Position numbers and translations under genes: made by a program
Notes under the pieces: generated by a model
What the model was told of the DNA's origin: nothing
What the model saw: the letters and a program-made list of their open reading frames with translations, nothing else
Databases searched by the model: none
Source of the DNA: Rhodococcus sp. ABRD24
GTDB taxonomy: Bacteria > Actinomycetota > Actinomycetes > Mycobacteriales > Mycobacteriaceae
Assembly: GCF_004328705.1 (NCBI RefSeq)
Contig: NZ_CP035319.1
Coordinates: 2,728,001-2,792,000 of the forward strand
Direction: 5' to 3'
DNA: 64,000 nucleotides
Shown: positions 42,583 through 51,263 of the stretch, piece by piece
Layout: the number at the start of each line of letters is the position of its first letter
Position numbering within the stretch: position 1 is the first letter of the stretch

Positions 42583-44235
42583 GTGTGTTCCCAGATCGGC
42601 CAGCAGGACGGCTCCGGCACCGCTGAAACAGCGGCTCCGGCGAACCAGAATGCCTCGGCTGCCTCGTCGCCCCCCGTGCTCCTCGAACCGGGTGCCCTGA
42701 CCCGGTGCCGGCATCGGGTCCACCTCGACGCCACCTACCCGGAACTGCTGGCGTCAGCTCCCGCGAACACCGGCGTCAAGCAGCGCCAGGATGCCGCGGC
42801 AGCGCAGCGCGAGGCCGTCCGGGTCCGGCTGATGGAGGCCGAGCCCGACGACTGGGTGCGCATTGCGCCCGACGGTCCCGCCGGTCAGCGGGCCCGCGAC
42901 ACGCTCGAGGCATGCCGCGCCGGCGCGGAGAAGGTGTGGGGAGCGGTGCTGCCCGCCGAACGTGACACCGGCCGACGCGGACGCGTCGAGATCCTGTTCC
43001 GTGACGCCGACCGCGGCGGTTACATTCCGGTGATCGTCGTCAACCACAAGGTCACCGATCCGGGCAGCGGCGCCACCACGTCGGGGCTGTTGGAGTGGCA
43101 GCCGACGCTCGATCCCAAGCGGAAGGTACGCGCTCAGCTACGGGACCAGATGCGGCTGGCGCAGGTGTACCGGATGCTCGAGCGGCATGACCTTGCCAGC
43201 CCCGCGCTGGTCGGTGGCGCTATCGGCTACGGCGCCGATGTCGTGCTGGTGCACGACCTGTCGACTGTGCTTGCCGACTACGACGAACGCTTTGCCGACC
43301 GGATCGCCGTCGCCCGTGGCGAACTCGCGACAGTGCCGTCGCAGATCGGCGAGTGCCGGTCGTGCCCGTGGTGGTCCGGCTGCCGTCAGACGCTCGAGGA
43401 GACCCGCGACGTGTCACTGGTGGCGACCGGATCGCGCGCCGACGTGCTGCGCGGGCACGGCGTGACGACCATCGACCAGCTCGCCGCGTGGGAGGGCGAC
43501 GCCCCGGAAGAGTGGCCGCACAACTCGTTCCGCGACACCGTCGTCACCGCGAAGGCGTGGCTGGCGGGCGCTCCGCTGGTGCGTCGTCGCAACACCGTGA
43601 CGGTTACCCGTGCCGATGTCGAGGTGGACGTCGACATGGAGAGCTATCAGGAGCATGGCGCCTACCTGTGGGGGACGCTGCTCAATGTCGCGGGCACGTC
43701 GGTTTACCGGCCGTTCGTGAGCTGGGATCCGGTGCCGACGGTGGACGAGGCACGCTCGTTTGCCGAGTTCTGGACGTGGCTGATGGCCGAACGGGCCGGG
43801 GCCGCCGCAGTCGGGAAAACCTTTGCCGCCTACTGCTATTCGCGATCAGCCGAGGACAAGTGGCTGCTCGATTCGGCCCGTCGCTTTGCCGGGCTCGACG
43901 GTGTGCCGACCGTCGAGGAGATTCGCGAGTTCATCGACGGCCCGCAATGGGTGGATATCTATCAGGCCGTCGGTGATCAGTTCGTATGCCCGAACGGCAA
44001 GGGACTCAAGAAGATCGCGCCCATCGCCGGGTTCCAATGGCGAGACGCCGAGGCCAGCGGCGAGGCCTCGATGAGCTGGTACCGCGAGGCCGTCGGCTAT
44101 GACGGTGAACCGGACCCGGCGCAGCGGCAGCGGCTGCTCGAGTACAACGAGGACGACGTCATCGCCACCAAGGTGCTGCGCGAATGGATGACCGACCGGG
44201 CGGCGCTCGAGATCCCGCTGGAATCGGAGCTGTAA
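42583..44235 (+). CDS. RecB-like nuclease (TM0106 family)
   Basis: A 550-residue protein of the TM0106 RecB-nuclease family. The nuclease-like core includes YIPVIVVNHKV, a cysteine cluster (CRSCPWWSGC) that with an earlier Cys may bind an Fe-S cluster as in AddB/Cas4, an HhH-like segment (LRGHGVTTIDQLAAW) and a C-terminal RNase H-like domain ending LLEYNEDDVIATK. It is a single gene and not part of a CRISPR locus. It may act in DNA repair. Confidence 0.85.
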   Translation: MCSQIGQQDGSGTAETAAPANQNASAASSPPVLLEPGALTRCRHRVHLDATYPELLASAPANTGVKQRQDAAAAQREAVRVRLMEAEPDDWVRIAPDGPAGQRARDTLEACRAGAEKVWGAVLPAERDTGRRGRVEILFRDADRGGYIPVIVVNHKVTDPGSGATTSGLLEWQPTLDPKRKVRAQLRDQMRLAQVYRMLERHDLASPALVGGAIGYGADVVLVHDLSTVLADYDERFADRIAVARGELATVPSQIGECRSCPWWSGCRQTLEETRDVSLVATGSRADVLRGHGVTTIDQLAAWEGDAPEEWPHNSFRDTVVTAKAWLAGAPLVRRRNTVTVTRADVEVDVDMESYQEHGAYLWGTLLNVAGTSVYRPFVSWDPVPTVDEARSFAEFWTWLMAERAGAAAVGKTFAAYCYSRSAEDKWLLDSARRFAGLDGVPTVEEIREFIDGPQWVDIYQAVGDQFVCPNGKGLKKIAPIAGFQWRDAEASGEASMSWYREAVGYDGEPDPAQRQRLLEYNEDDVIATKVLREWMTDRAALEIPLESEL

Positions 44236-44250
44236 GGGCGCGGTCGTTCC

Positions 44251-44316
44251 CCGCGTTTTGCGCACTTAGCGCGGGTTTCGGGCGGCGGGTTCCGCGTTTT
44301 GCGCACTTAGCGCGGG
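44251..44316. repeat. Direct repeat of a 25-bp palindromic unit
   Basis: CCGCGTTTTGCGCACTTAGCGCGGG occurs at 44251-44275 and again at 44292-44316, separated by 16 bases, between two convergent genes. Each copy has CCGCG/CGCGG ends and can fold. It may act as a bidirectional terminator or be a copy of a dispersed intergenic repeat. Confidence 0.75.
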
Positions 44317-44371
44317 CCGAGCTCGGTGAGGCCCCGGCTCGGATGAACCAGGGCTTCACCAGAGGAGCGAG

Positions 44372-45139
44372 TTACCTCGGTGCCATGCGCAGCGCGCCGT
44401 CCATGCGGATGGTCTCGCCGTTGAGGTAGTCGTGCTCGGCGAGGAACTGTGCGAGTTGCGCGTACTCGTCCGGGCGGCCCAGACGTGACGGGAACGGGAT
44501 ACCCGCCTCGAGGTTACGGCGGTACTCGTCGGTCACGCCGGCGAGCATCGGGGTGTCGATGGTGCCGGGGGCGATGGTGTTGACGCGGATGCCGACCTGC
44601 GCCAGGTCACGCGCAGCGGTGATCGTCATCGCGTGCACACCGCCCTTGGAGGCGGTGTACGCGATCTGGCCGATCTGGCCCTCGAAGGCCGCGACCGATG
44701 CGGTGTTGATGATCAGGCCGCGCTGTCCGGCATCGTCGACCGTCGGCAGGTTCTGCATCGCGTTCGCGGCCAGGCGCATCACGTTGAACGTGCCCAGCAG
44801 GTTGACGGTGATGACGGTGCGGAAAAGCTCGAGGTCGTGCGGACCGTGCTTGGACAGGATGCGGCCCGCCCAGCCGACACCGGCACAGTTGACGACGGTG
44901 CGCAGCGGCACGCCCGACGCGGTGATCGTGTCGATCGCGGCCTGCACCTCCGCCTCGCTGGTGACATCGGTGGGGATGAGGGTGACGCCGGCCGGCACGC
45001 TGTCGCCGGCGCGCTCGATGGACTGGGCCAGGTCCAGGCCGAACACGGTGGCACCCGCGTCGGCGAAGCGCTTGGCGGTGGCGGCGCCCAGTCCGGAGGC
45101 TGCTCCGGTGACCAGTGCCGCGGTTCCCTGGATTTCCAC
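44372..45139 (-). CDS. SDR dehydrogenase (3-hydroxyacyl-CoA dehydrogenase type 2-like)
   Basis: A 255-residue short-chain dehydrogenase with TGAASGLGAAT (residues 11-21), NCAGVG, and a YTASKGG catalytic motif. The long insertion before the catalytic Ser (MQNLPTVDDAGQRG) and the GTIDTPML block are typical of HSD17B10-type 3-hydroxyacyl-CoA dehydrogenases, so fatty-acid beta-oxidation is a reasonable role. AAGGGGAA stands before the ATG. Confidence 0.9.
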   Translation of the reverse strand: MEIQGTAALVTGAASGLGAATAKRFADAGATVFGLDLAQSIERAGDSVPAGVTLIPTDVTSEAEVQAAIDTITASGVPLRTVVNCAGVGWAGRILSKHGPHDLELFRTVITVNLLGTFNVMRLAANAMQNLPTVDDAGQRGLIINTASVAAFEGQIGQIAYTASKGGVHAMTITAARDLAQVGIRVNTIAPGTIDTPMLAGVTDEYRRNLEAGIPFPSRLGRPDEYAQLAQFLAEHDYLNGETIRMDGALRMAPR

Positions 45140-45264
45140 TGCTGTTCCCCTTCGTTCCGGGTCGGCCTCCGTCGGCCGGCCGTGGTGATCTGCACCATAA
45201 CGTGGGGGTGGTGGGCTGCGCTCGCGGGTGCGCTACGGGGGCCGGCGGGCATGGCGGTCGGCGT

Positions 45265-45336
45265 CGCACACCTCTTCCCCGGACCACACCTGCGTTCGAT
45301 ATGGAACGGTTGTGTGAATCGGGGAAGAGGTGTGCG
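45265..45336. repeat. Long perfect inverted repeat at the end of the WxL-like operon
   Basis: CGCACACCTCTTCCCCG (45265-45281) pairs perfectly with 45320-45336. The 38-base interior is itself partly self-complementary (CACAC...GTGTG, GTTC...GGAAC), so a long cruciform or RNA hairpin could form. It lies between the stop of the WxL-like protein gene and the start of the SDR gene, both on the minus strand. Confidence 0.75.
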
Positions 45337-45346
45337 CTTCGGGTAA

Positions 45347-46042
45347 CTAGGCGACCGAGATGGTTATGGTTCCCGTGTAGGTGCCGACTGCAGCGCCGCC
45401 GGGGTAGTCGACCCTGAGTGCCGGGGTCCAGGTGATTATCTCGAGGGGCCAGTACAGCCCACTGCGCTCCACGACGGTCTTCGGTGTGGCCAGGTTCTGA
45501 GCCCCTTTCGAACTCAGACTTCCACCGAGCAACTCGCCCGCGAGGGCTGTGGCGGTGTAGGTGACCGCGCTCTTCGGAATCGTGTAGTGGGGGCCGACGA
45601 AGTCGGTCGTCGACGCGGTGGCGACCCAGCCGCGTGTGCCACTGCTATTGTCCGTCACGGTGACGGTGGTGAGGGTGCCGCTCGCGCTGGATGATCCGGG
45701 GACGATGGTGCCCCACTGCCCCCCGACGATGATCGACAGGCCGCCGCGCGATGCGGTGGTGAACTGTCCCGCACGGCCCGACGGCGTCGGGGTGGTGGTC
45801 GTCGCCGGGGCCGACCACTCCGATGTCGGTGCCGGGGTCGTCGTCGGCGCGGCGGTGGTCGGCGCCGTGGTGGTGGTTGCGGGGGCGGTTGTCGTCGTGG
45901 TCGGGACCGGGGACGATGTCACCTGGTCGGCCCCGGCCTCCTCGGCGGGGGCCGCCGTCGCAGTCGGTGTGCCCGCCAGGACGAGCACACCGACGGCGAC
46001 GACAGACAAGCGCAACGCGCGGGGCATCCTCTTGTGCCACAT
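45347..46042 (-). CDS. Secreted WxL-like protein with Thr/Pro-rich linker (locus 2)
   Basis: A 231-residue protein: signal peptide (residues 1 to about 33), a Thr/Pro/Ala-rich low-complexity linker (about 43-88), and a C-terminal WxL-like beta domain (about 95-231) with TVTDNSSGTRGWVATASTTDF, TIPKSAVTYTATA, ITWTPALRVD and a terminal GTYTGTITISVA strand. The linker suggests the domain is extended through the cell wall. GGAG precedes its ATG, two bases after the stop of the DUF916-like gene. It is the last gene of a three-gene operon. Confidence 0.85.
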   Translation of the reverse strand: MWHKRMPRALRLSVVAVGVLVLAGTPTATAAPAEEAGADQVTSSPVPTTTTTAPATTTTAPTTAAPTTTPAPTSEWSAPATTTTPTPSGRAGQFTTASRGGLSIIVGGQWGTIVPGSSSASGTLTTVTVTDNSSGTRGWVATASTTDFVGPHYTIPKSAVTYTATALAGELLGGSLSSKGAQNLATPKTVVERSGLYWPLEIITWTPALRVDYPGGAAVGTYTGTITISVA

Positions 46043-46044
46043 GG

Positions 46045-47073
46045 TTACTGCTCCATGTCCGATGGACGACGCTTGCGGATTACCAGGAAGGCGACAAGTC
46101 CGGCCACGGCGAGTACCGCCGCCGCTATCCCGGCGATGAGAGGCCACTGCGTGGAATCCGACGAGCCGACGGACTCGCCGTCGCCCTCGTCCGGGAACGT
46201 GATGGTCGCGGCCATCTGATGCTTGGTGATACCGCTCTGGAGGTTCACTTCGGCCTTCCACGGGCCTGCCGGCAGGTCGGTGCTATCGGGCACGGGGATG
46301 ACGACCTCGCCGTCCTGGCCGGGAGCGAGGGTCGCGTTCTGGCTGTCCAGGGGGCCGGCAGAGAGTCCGCCGGGTCCACCGGAGAGGGTGAGTTCGCCGG
46401 CAAGGTCGATCGCGCGGCCACCGGTGTTGGTGACGGCGGCAACGACGGATGCGCTGCGATCCGCCCCGCGCCGTGGGGTGAGGCTGGAGATGGTGAAGTC
46501 GGCGGGCGGCCCGTTGCCCGGCCCCACCGAGAGGTAGACGCGGACCCCCACCCGAGACTCGTTGGTGATGCCGCTTCCGTTGGTGGCGGGAGTCTTGAGC
46601 GACGCCCAGATCACCGCGTACTGCTCGACTTCCGGCGCATCCTGGGGAACGGCGATCGTCACCGCTACCTCGGCCTGCTGGCCGGCGTCGAGTTGCAATA
46701 CCGGCCGGTCGACGGTGATCCAGGAGGTGAGGGCGTTCGTCTCGCCTGGATCCTCCAGCACGAAGGAGCCGTCGGCGATGCGCGCCGCGCCGGGGTAGAC
46801 GTCGACTTTCGCCGGCGCATCGGTGTTGTTCGACACCATCACGTGCCGGGTGATGGTGGTCCCGGGTGCGAGGTTGTCGATGATGTACCGCAGGGCCCGA
46901 GGGTCGTCCTTGAGTTCCACCGGCGCGTCGACCAGGCGGATGCCCAGCGAGCCGTCAGGGGGGGTTCCCGAGGGTTGGTCCGGGGCGGCAAGAACGGACG
47001 TCGGGGTCCCGACCGCCACGAGGGCGGCGGCGAGGAGTGCGAGGAGGGTGCGCAGCGCGGGGAGGGAACGCAT
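46045..47073 (-). CDS. DUF916-like (WxL-interacting type) surface protein, locus 2
   Basis: A 342-residue paralogue of the protein at 7.8 kb. It has a signal peptide (1 to about 29), a DUF916-like region (LGIRLVDAPVELKDDPRA, APGTTITRHVMVSNN, VYPGAA), the shared SRVGVRVYLSVGPGNGPP segment, and a C-terminal membrane helix (about 312-332) with a basic tail (RKRR). Genes for WxL-like secreted proteins flank it on both sides. By analogy with Firmicutes it could bind peptidoglycan and hold the WxL-like proteins; no actinobacterial member is known to me to be characterised. Confidence 0.87.
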   Translation of the reverse strand: MRSLPALRTLLALLAAALVAVGTPTSVLAAPDQPSGTPPDGSLGIRLVDAPVELKDDPRALRYIIDNLAPGTTITRHVMVSNNTDAPAKVDVYPGAARIADGSFVLEDPGETNALTSWITVDRPVLQLDAGQQAEVAVTIAVPQDAPEVEQYAVIWASLKTPATNGSGITNESRVGVRVYLSVGPGNGPPADFTISSLTPRRGADRSASVVAAVTNTGGRAIDLAGELTLSGGPGGLSAGPLDSQNATLAPGQDGEVVIPVPDSTDLPAGPWKAEVNLQSGITKHQMAATITFPDEGDGESVGSSDSTQWPLIAGIAAAVLAVAGLVAFLVIRKRRPSDMEQ

Positions 47074-47138
47074 GGATCACTTTCTGGCGGGCCGGCCGGG
47101 ACGCGAATGCGCGCCCCGGCCTGTGGGTGCCGAATGCT

Positions 47139-47666
47139 TTAGGCGACCGAAACGGTCACCGTGGCCTCGTAGGTGCCGATCGGGGCGCCGCCGGGGAAGT
47201 CGACGTTGAGTGCCGGGGTCCAGGTGATGATCTCGAGGGGCCAGTTCAGCCCGGTGCGCTCCATGACCGCCTTCGGGGTGTCGAGGGTCTGCGGCCCGGT
47301 CGAGTTCAGGCTACCGCCGAGCAACACGCCGAAGGGGGCCGTGGCGTTGTACGTGACCGCGCTCTTCGGGATCGTCATGGAGGGGCCGACGAAGTCGGTC
47401 GTCGATGCGGTGGCGGTCCATGCGCGCCCTGAGCCGTTGCGGTTGTCGGACACGGTGACGGTGGTGAGCGTTCCACTTGCGCCGCCAGCTCCGGGAACGA
47501 TGGCGCCGACCGGCCCGCCGGTGATGAGGGACAGGTCGCCGCCCCCACCGGCGATGATGAACGTGACGTCGGTATTGGCGGAGGTGGCGGCGTTCGCCAC
47601 GGTGGCCGGGGCCAGCAGCCCGGCGGCTGCGGCGACGCCGACTGCGGCAAGCGTGATTTTGCGCAT
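47139..47666 (-). CDS. Secreted WxL-like domain protein (locus 2, first gene)
   Basis: A 175-residue protein with a signal peptide (1 to about 26) and one WxL-like domain. TTVTVSDNRNGSGRAWTATA, TTDFVG, TIPKSAVTYNAT, ITWTPALNVD and the final GTYEATVTVSVA are shared with the last gene of the operon, so the two are duplicates. GAAGAGGAA precedes the ATG. It is encoded 65 bases upstream of the DUF916-like gene. Confidence 0.85.
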   Translation of the reverse strand: MRKITLAAVGVAAAAGLLAPATVANAATSANTDVTFIIAGGGGDLSLITGGPVGAIVPGAGGASGTLTTVTVSDNRNGSGRAWTATASTTDFVGPSMTIPKSAVTYNATAPFGVLLGGSLNSTGPQTLDTPKAVMERTGLNWPLEIITWTPALNVDFPGGAPIGTYEATVTVSVA

Positions 47667-48267
47667 GGTTCCTCTTCTGGGACGTTCGGGTCGAGACGGA
47701 CAGCCCCATGTCCGAACCGAACGGCCGGATTCGGGGTCGACTATTGATACTAGACAGTTGGTCAAGTGTCCAGGGCGGATTTTGAACTTACGTTTGATGC
47801 GGGTGATACGGGCATTCTGCACGGCTTCGTCGAGCGGGTGATCGCGGTATCCGCACGAGCTGTTCCGCGGCTTCGACTTGGACAAATACGACGCTGCGGA
47901 TCGGCTCGATGAACATGCTGTTGCACGGCGTGGAACGACGCCCGACACCGGCACCGCGGGCGCGTCTCGCTGGTTCTGCCGAATTCGCCATTCGCGGCAT
48001 CCGATTTCGTCGAAAGATTGTCCGCCAATGGTTTACGAGTGTCCGTGGGGCGTGTCCAAGCGTGCGAGGACGGCACTGCGCGCAAGTCGTTCCGCTACCC
48101 GCCGCGGAAGGGAATGTCGAGGATCGACTGAACGCGGGGCAGTCCCGTTCGCATCCAGGCTCACCGCTACCGTTTCCTTACCGGCGACCTCGTCGGCAGC
48201 GTGTCGACATTCCTGCCGAGCTCGCTGCGGTCACGCCAGGGCCCCACCACCGAATGCGAGGACAGCG
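47667..48267. other. Intergenic region without a supported gene
   Basis: About 600 bases between two divergent operons. It must hold both promoters. A plus-strand frame (from 47878) runs through it into the next gene but lacks coding character before 48268. The part next to the WxL-like operon (47740-47770) is AT-richer than average. Confidence 0.5.
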
Positions 48268-48852
48268 ATGAGTGAAATCCAACCGGCCGCGAGCGACGAG
48301 AACTTCGAACTGCTGCGCCAGGAACCGTTCTTCGAGGTGGTCGTCGATCTGGTCGCCGGCTATCTCGCCTCGGCCTTCGACGACGCGGCGTCGGGAGAGG
48401 TGGACGAGTGGACGCTGACCTGCTTCCCCGCGACGAACAGGACCGCCGACAGCGAACGTCTCTTCACGCTCAATATCGGGCCGATGGAGACGCTGTACGT
48501 GGAGCGTTACACCGACAACGGTGAGACCGTCGACTACCGCACCGTGCTGTACACGTCGTTGTCAGCACTGATGCGGCGAACTGGGTACAGCCTCGACGGT
48601 CTCACGATGGCAAACCCGTTGCTGCGTTTCCGGAAGACCGAACTGGCCTCCGCGGACGGCGACGGCGTGGTGATCGACTGGTTTCTCTCCGACGAGGGTG
48701 CGGACGACCAGTTCTTCGGGCTTCCGCTCGACGAGACGACGATCCGCCCGCTCGCCGAGCGGCTCGTGGACAAGGGTCGTGGCCCGTACGCGCGGTACCA
48801 CAATCGGCGGTTCGCGCAGCATGTACTCGACGTGATGAAAGAGGATGTCTGA
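48268..48852 (+). CDS. Hypothetical protein, first gene of a two-gene operon
   Basis: A 194-residue cytosolic acidic protein with no signal peptide, membrane segment or recognised family. GCGAGGA stands before the ATG at 48268. The next gene begins two bases after its stop, so they are co-translated. The protein has scattered Trp and Phe residues and a basic C-terminal end (YARYHNRRFAQHVLDV). Confidence 0.78.
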   Translation: MSEIQPAASDENFELLRQEPFFEVVVDLVAGYLASAFDDAASGEVDEWTLTCFPATNRTADSERLFTLNIGPMETLYVERYTDNGETVDYRTVLYTSLSALMRRTGYSLDGLTMANPLLRFRKTELASADGDGVVIDWFLSDEGADDQFFGLPLDETTIRPLAERLVDKGRGPYARYHNRRFAQHVLDVMKEDV

Positions 48853-48853
48853 C

Positions 48854-49495
48854 ATGTCGATTCGTCTTCCGAAGGTGCTCGCGTCGGGTGATGACGATGC
48901 GGCTGTCGAGGTGCTGCAGGAGTACTACCGTCGTCCGTGGGTGAAGACTGGCCGGCTCCGCAGTGGCGCGCTGTGGGACGAGTGGGACTCCACCGGCACC
49001 CGTCGGCGTGACGTGGACGTCTTCACCGCCGACGACCTGGTCGCCGTCACCCTCCTCTCGGTCGCGGTGTCCCCGGACGGCGCCGACATCGTCCTGCGCG
49101 AGCGCCGTGACGAGTTCGCCGAGATGTTGGCAGAGGTCGGCCCCGACCGTGACCTCGTCGATGAGGTCGACGAGATGACGGCCGAGTCACCTGCGTGGCG
49201 GTTGGAGACAGCACTGTGGACGGTGCCGAGTGTTGGCCGCACCGTCGCGTCGAAGCTGATCGCCCGGAAGCGGCCGCGCCTCTACCCGATTTACGACCGC
49301 GTCGTCGGCGAGGTCCTCGGCACCAAGCGGGCGCACCTGGAACCCGTTCGGCAGGCTTTGCGGGCGAACGACGGAGAGCTGCACCGTCGGCTCGTTGCGT
49401 TGCGAGAGCAGGCACAGCTATCGGGCGCTGTGCCGCCGATCCGGATTCTCGACGTGCTTGCCTGGATGCAGCTGAAGGCTCCCACCTCGAACTGA
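48854..49495 (+). CDS. DUF6308-like protein with helix-hairpin-helix-like segment
   Basis: A 213-residue protein of the DUF6308 type. The segment WTVPSVGRTVASKLIARKRPRLYPIYD (about residues 122-148) looks like a helix-hairpin-helix followed by the aromatic-Asp motif seen in DNA-glycosylase-like proteins, suggesting nucleic-acid contact. The ATG at 48854 has GAGGA eight bases upstream; an ATG at 48845 is too close to that site. Function unknown; see the preceding gene. Confidence 0.8.
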   Translation: MSIRLPKVLASGDDDAAVEVLQEYYRRPWVKTGRLRSGALWDEWDSTGTRRRDVDVFTADDLVAVTLLSVAVSPDGADIVLRERRDEFAEMLAEVGPDRDLVDEVDEMTAESPAWRLETALWTVPSVGRTVASKLIARKRPRLYPIYDRVVGEVLGTKRAHLEPVRQALRANDGELHRRLVALREQAQLSGAVPPIRILDVLAWMQLKAPTSN

Positions 49496-49631
49496 AGACG
49501 GGCGAATGGGAGGTCGGCGAGTACGAGGATCTGTCCGATCCGGGAACCATGCGGCAGTGCCATCGACCTTCAATGCGCGACGTACCTACCGTCGCTCGTA
49601 CCCGTGCGCCGAGTTTCGGGGTGTCACGGTG

Positions 49632-51050
49632 TCAGGGTTGATCCTGGATCCGCCGCCACGGCCTGGCCTCCTCGAGTTCGAAGGCGAGCTCGAGGAGGGT
49701 GCGCTCGTCGCCGAGGTCGGCGGAGAAATGCGAGGCCAGCGGTAGGCCGGTCGACGTCTGGTGCAGCGGCAGCGAAATCGCCGGGCCGCCTGACACGTTG
49801 TTGAGCGGGGTGAATGCGGCATAGGTTGCGAGTCGCGGGAAAAGTGTCTCGAAATCCTGTGCTGGGGAGAGATATCCGAGCTTGGGTGTGGTGTGCGCGA
49901 GCACCGGTGACAGCACGACGTCGTACTTCTGGAACATCTGCGAGTAGGTGCGCTGGGTGCGCTGCAGCCGGTAGAGCATCCGCGGGGTCTCGACCATGTG
50001 CTTGCGGTAGAGCGCGTCGAGTCCGCGAGTCAGGTTATCGGTCTTCGTGCGGTCGAAGGTGGGTCCGAACATTCGTTTGCCGCCGGTGGAGATCGCGAAC
50101 GCGAGGAATCCCCAGTAGAGCTCGAAGTCGTGCTTGAACCATTGGCCGACGGGCAGTGCCGCGTCCTCGACGTGATGGCCGAGCCCGGCGAGCAGTTCGG
50201 CGGTGGCGTGCACCGACTTCCGGGTTTCGTCATCGGTGGGTACGCCGGCGACCGAGTCCACGATCACGCCAATCCGCAGACGCGTGGATCCGGGCCGCTC
50301 GACCAGCCGGATCGGGGGCAGTTTCGGGTTGCGGTAGTAGTTTTCGGCCGCCGCGAAGAAGCGGGCGGTGTCGCGGACCGAGCGCGTCACCACTCCTTGC
50401 GTGACCAGCCGAACGGGCATCGTCTTGTCTGCCGCATCGGCGACCGTGCGTCCACGCGTCGGTTTGAGGCCGACGAGTCCACATGCAGCGGAGGGGATTC
50501 GGATGGATCCACCGCCGTCGTTCGCATGGGCAAACGGCAGTACGCCCGACGCGACCAGTGCTGCCGATCCCCCCGAGGACGCGCCTGGGGAATACTCCGG
50601 ATTCCACGGGTTGCGGACGGGATCGGCATCCGCGTACTCGGTGGCGGCGCTGAACCCGAACTCGGGCAGCCGGCTCTTACCGATCGAGACGGCGCCGGTG
50701 GACTGGAACTGGGTTACGAAGTCGCTGTCGCGGCGCGCGGGTGCAGGCGTGAACGCGCTACTTCCCTGACCGGTCGGCAGTCCCGCGACGTCGACGTTGT
50801 CCTTGACGATCGTCGGAACCCCGGAGAAGACGCCGCCCCGGGGTGCGCTGGCGAGGCGCAGCGCTCGCTCGAAGTCGCGGACCTCGATGCCGTTCAGCTG
50901 GTCTTGCACCGTCTCGGCCCGCTCGATCGCGGCCTGCACCACCTCCCGCGCCGAGACGTCACCGATAGCGATGCGCGCGGCCACCCCGGTGGCGTCGAGA
51001 TCACCGAGGGCATCGTCACGGAAGGCGTGGACACGAGGATCTTCGGTCAT
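49632..51050 (-). CDS. Amidase (amidase-signature family)
   Basis: A 472-residue hydrolase with the Ser-cisSer-Lys triad: Lys83 (VKDN), Ser159 (GASSGGS) and nucleophile Ser182 (DGGGSIRIP). It hydrolyses carboxamides or related bonds. The ATG at 51050 is chosen as the first that gives the normal N-terminus; the frame continues upstream for 42 codons. It is a single gene and the substrate is unknown. Confidence 0.9.
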   Translation of the reverse strand: MTEDPRVHAFRDDALGDLDATGVAARIAIGDVSAREVVQAAIERAETVQDQLNGIEVRDFERALRLASAPRGGVFSGVPTIVKDNVDVAGLPTGQGSSAFTPAPARRDSDFVTQFQSTGAVSIGKSRLPEFGFSAATEYADADPVRNPWNPEYSPGASSGGSAALVASGVLPFAHANDGGGSIRIPSAACGLVGLKPTRGRTVADAADKTMPVRLVTQGVVTRSVRDTARFFAAAENYYRNPKLPPIRLVERPGSTRLRIGVIVDSVAGVPTDDETRKSVHATAELLAGLGHHVEDAALPVGQWFKHDFELYWGFLAFAISTGGKRMFGPTFDRTKTDNLTRGLDALYRKHMVETPRMLYRLQRTQRTYSQMFQKYDVVLSPVLAHTTPKLGYLSPAQDFETLFPRLATYAAFTPLNNVSGGPAISLPLHQTSTGLPLASHFSADLGDERTLLELAFELEEARPWRRIQDQP

Positions 51051-51188
51051 GTCCGGAGTGTAGGTGAGCGGACGCCGGCCCGGAACCGGTTCGAGGGCGT
51101 CTCCAGCTCCGGGTAGGGCGGTCACCAAGGGCCCGCGAATGACCGGCAGTTCCTGGGCGGACAGCCGAAGAGGCAAAAGTGGTTTGCT

Positions 51189-51206
51189 CCGAACAATACT
51201 ATTCGG
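51189..51206. promoter_or_regulatory. Inverted repeat in the promoter region of the first superoxide dismutase
   Basis: CCGAA (51189-51193) and TTCGG (51202-51206) flank an AT-rich 8-base core (CAATACTA). It is about 60 bases before the start codon and could be an operator overlapping the promoter. Assignment to a regulator is not possible by eye. Confidence 0.3.
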
Positions 51207-51263
51207 TCATCCGAACTCGAGCTACGCTCGTGCCTCGAACACCCGAAAGAAGCGTGAGGACAC

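Noticed and set aside
44251..44316. CRISPR-like repeat pair
   Set aside because: Only two copies, palindromic, with a 16-base spacer and no cas genes; the RecB-like gene nearby belongs to the TM0106 family, not Cas4 in a CRISPR locus.
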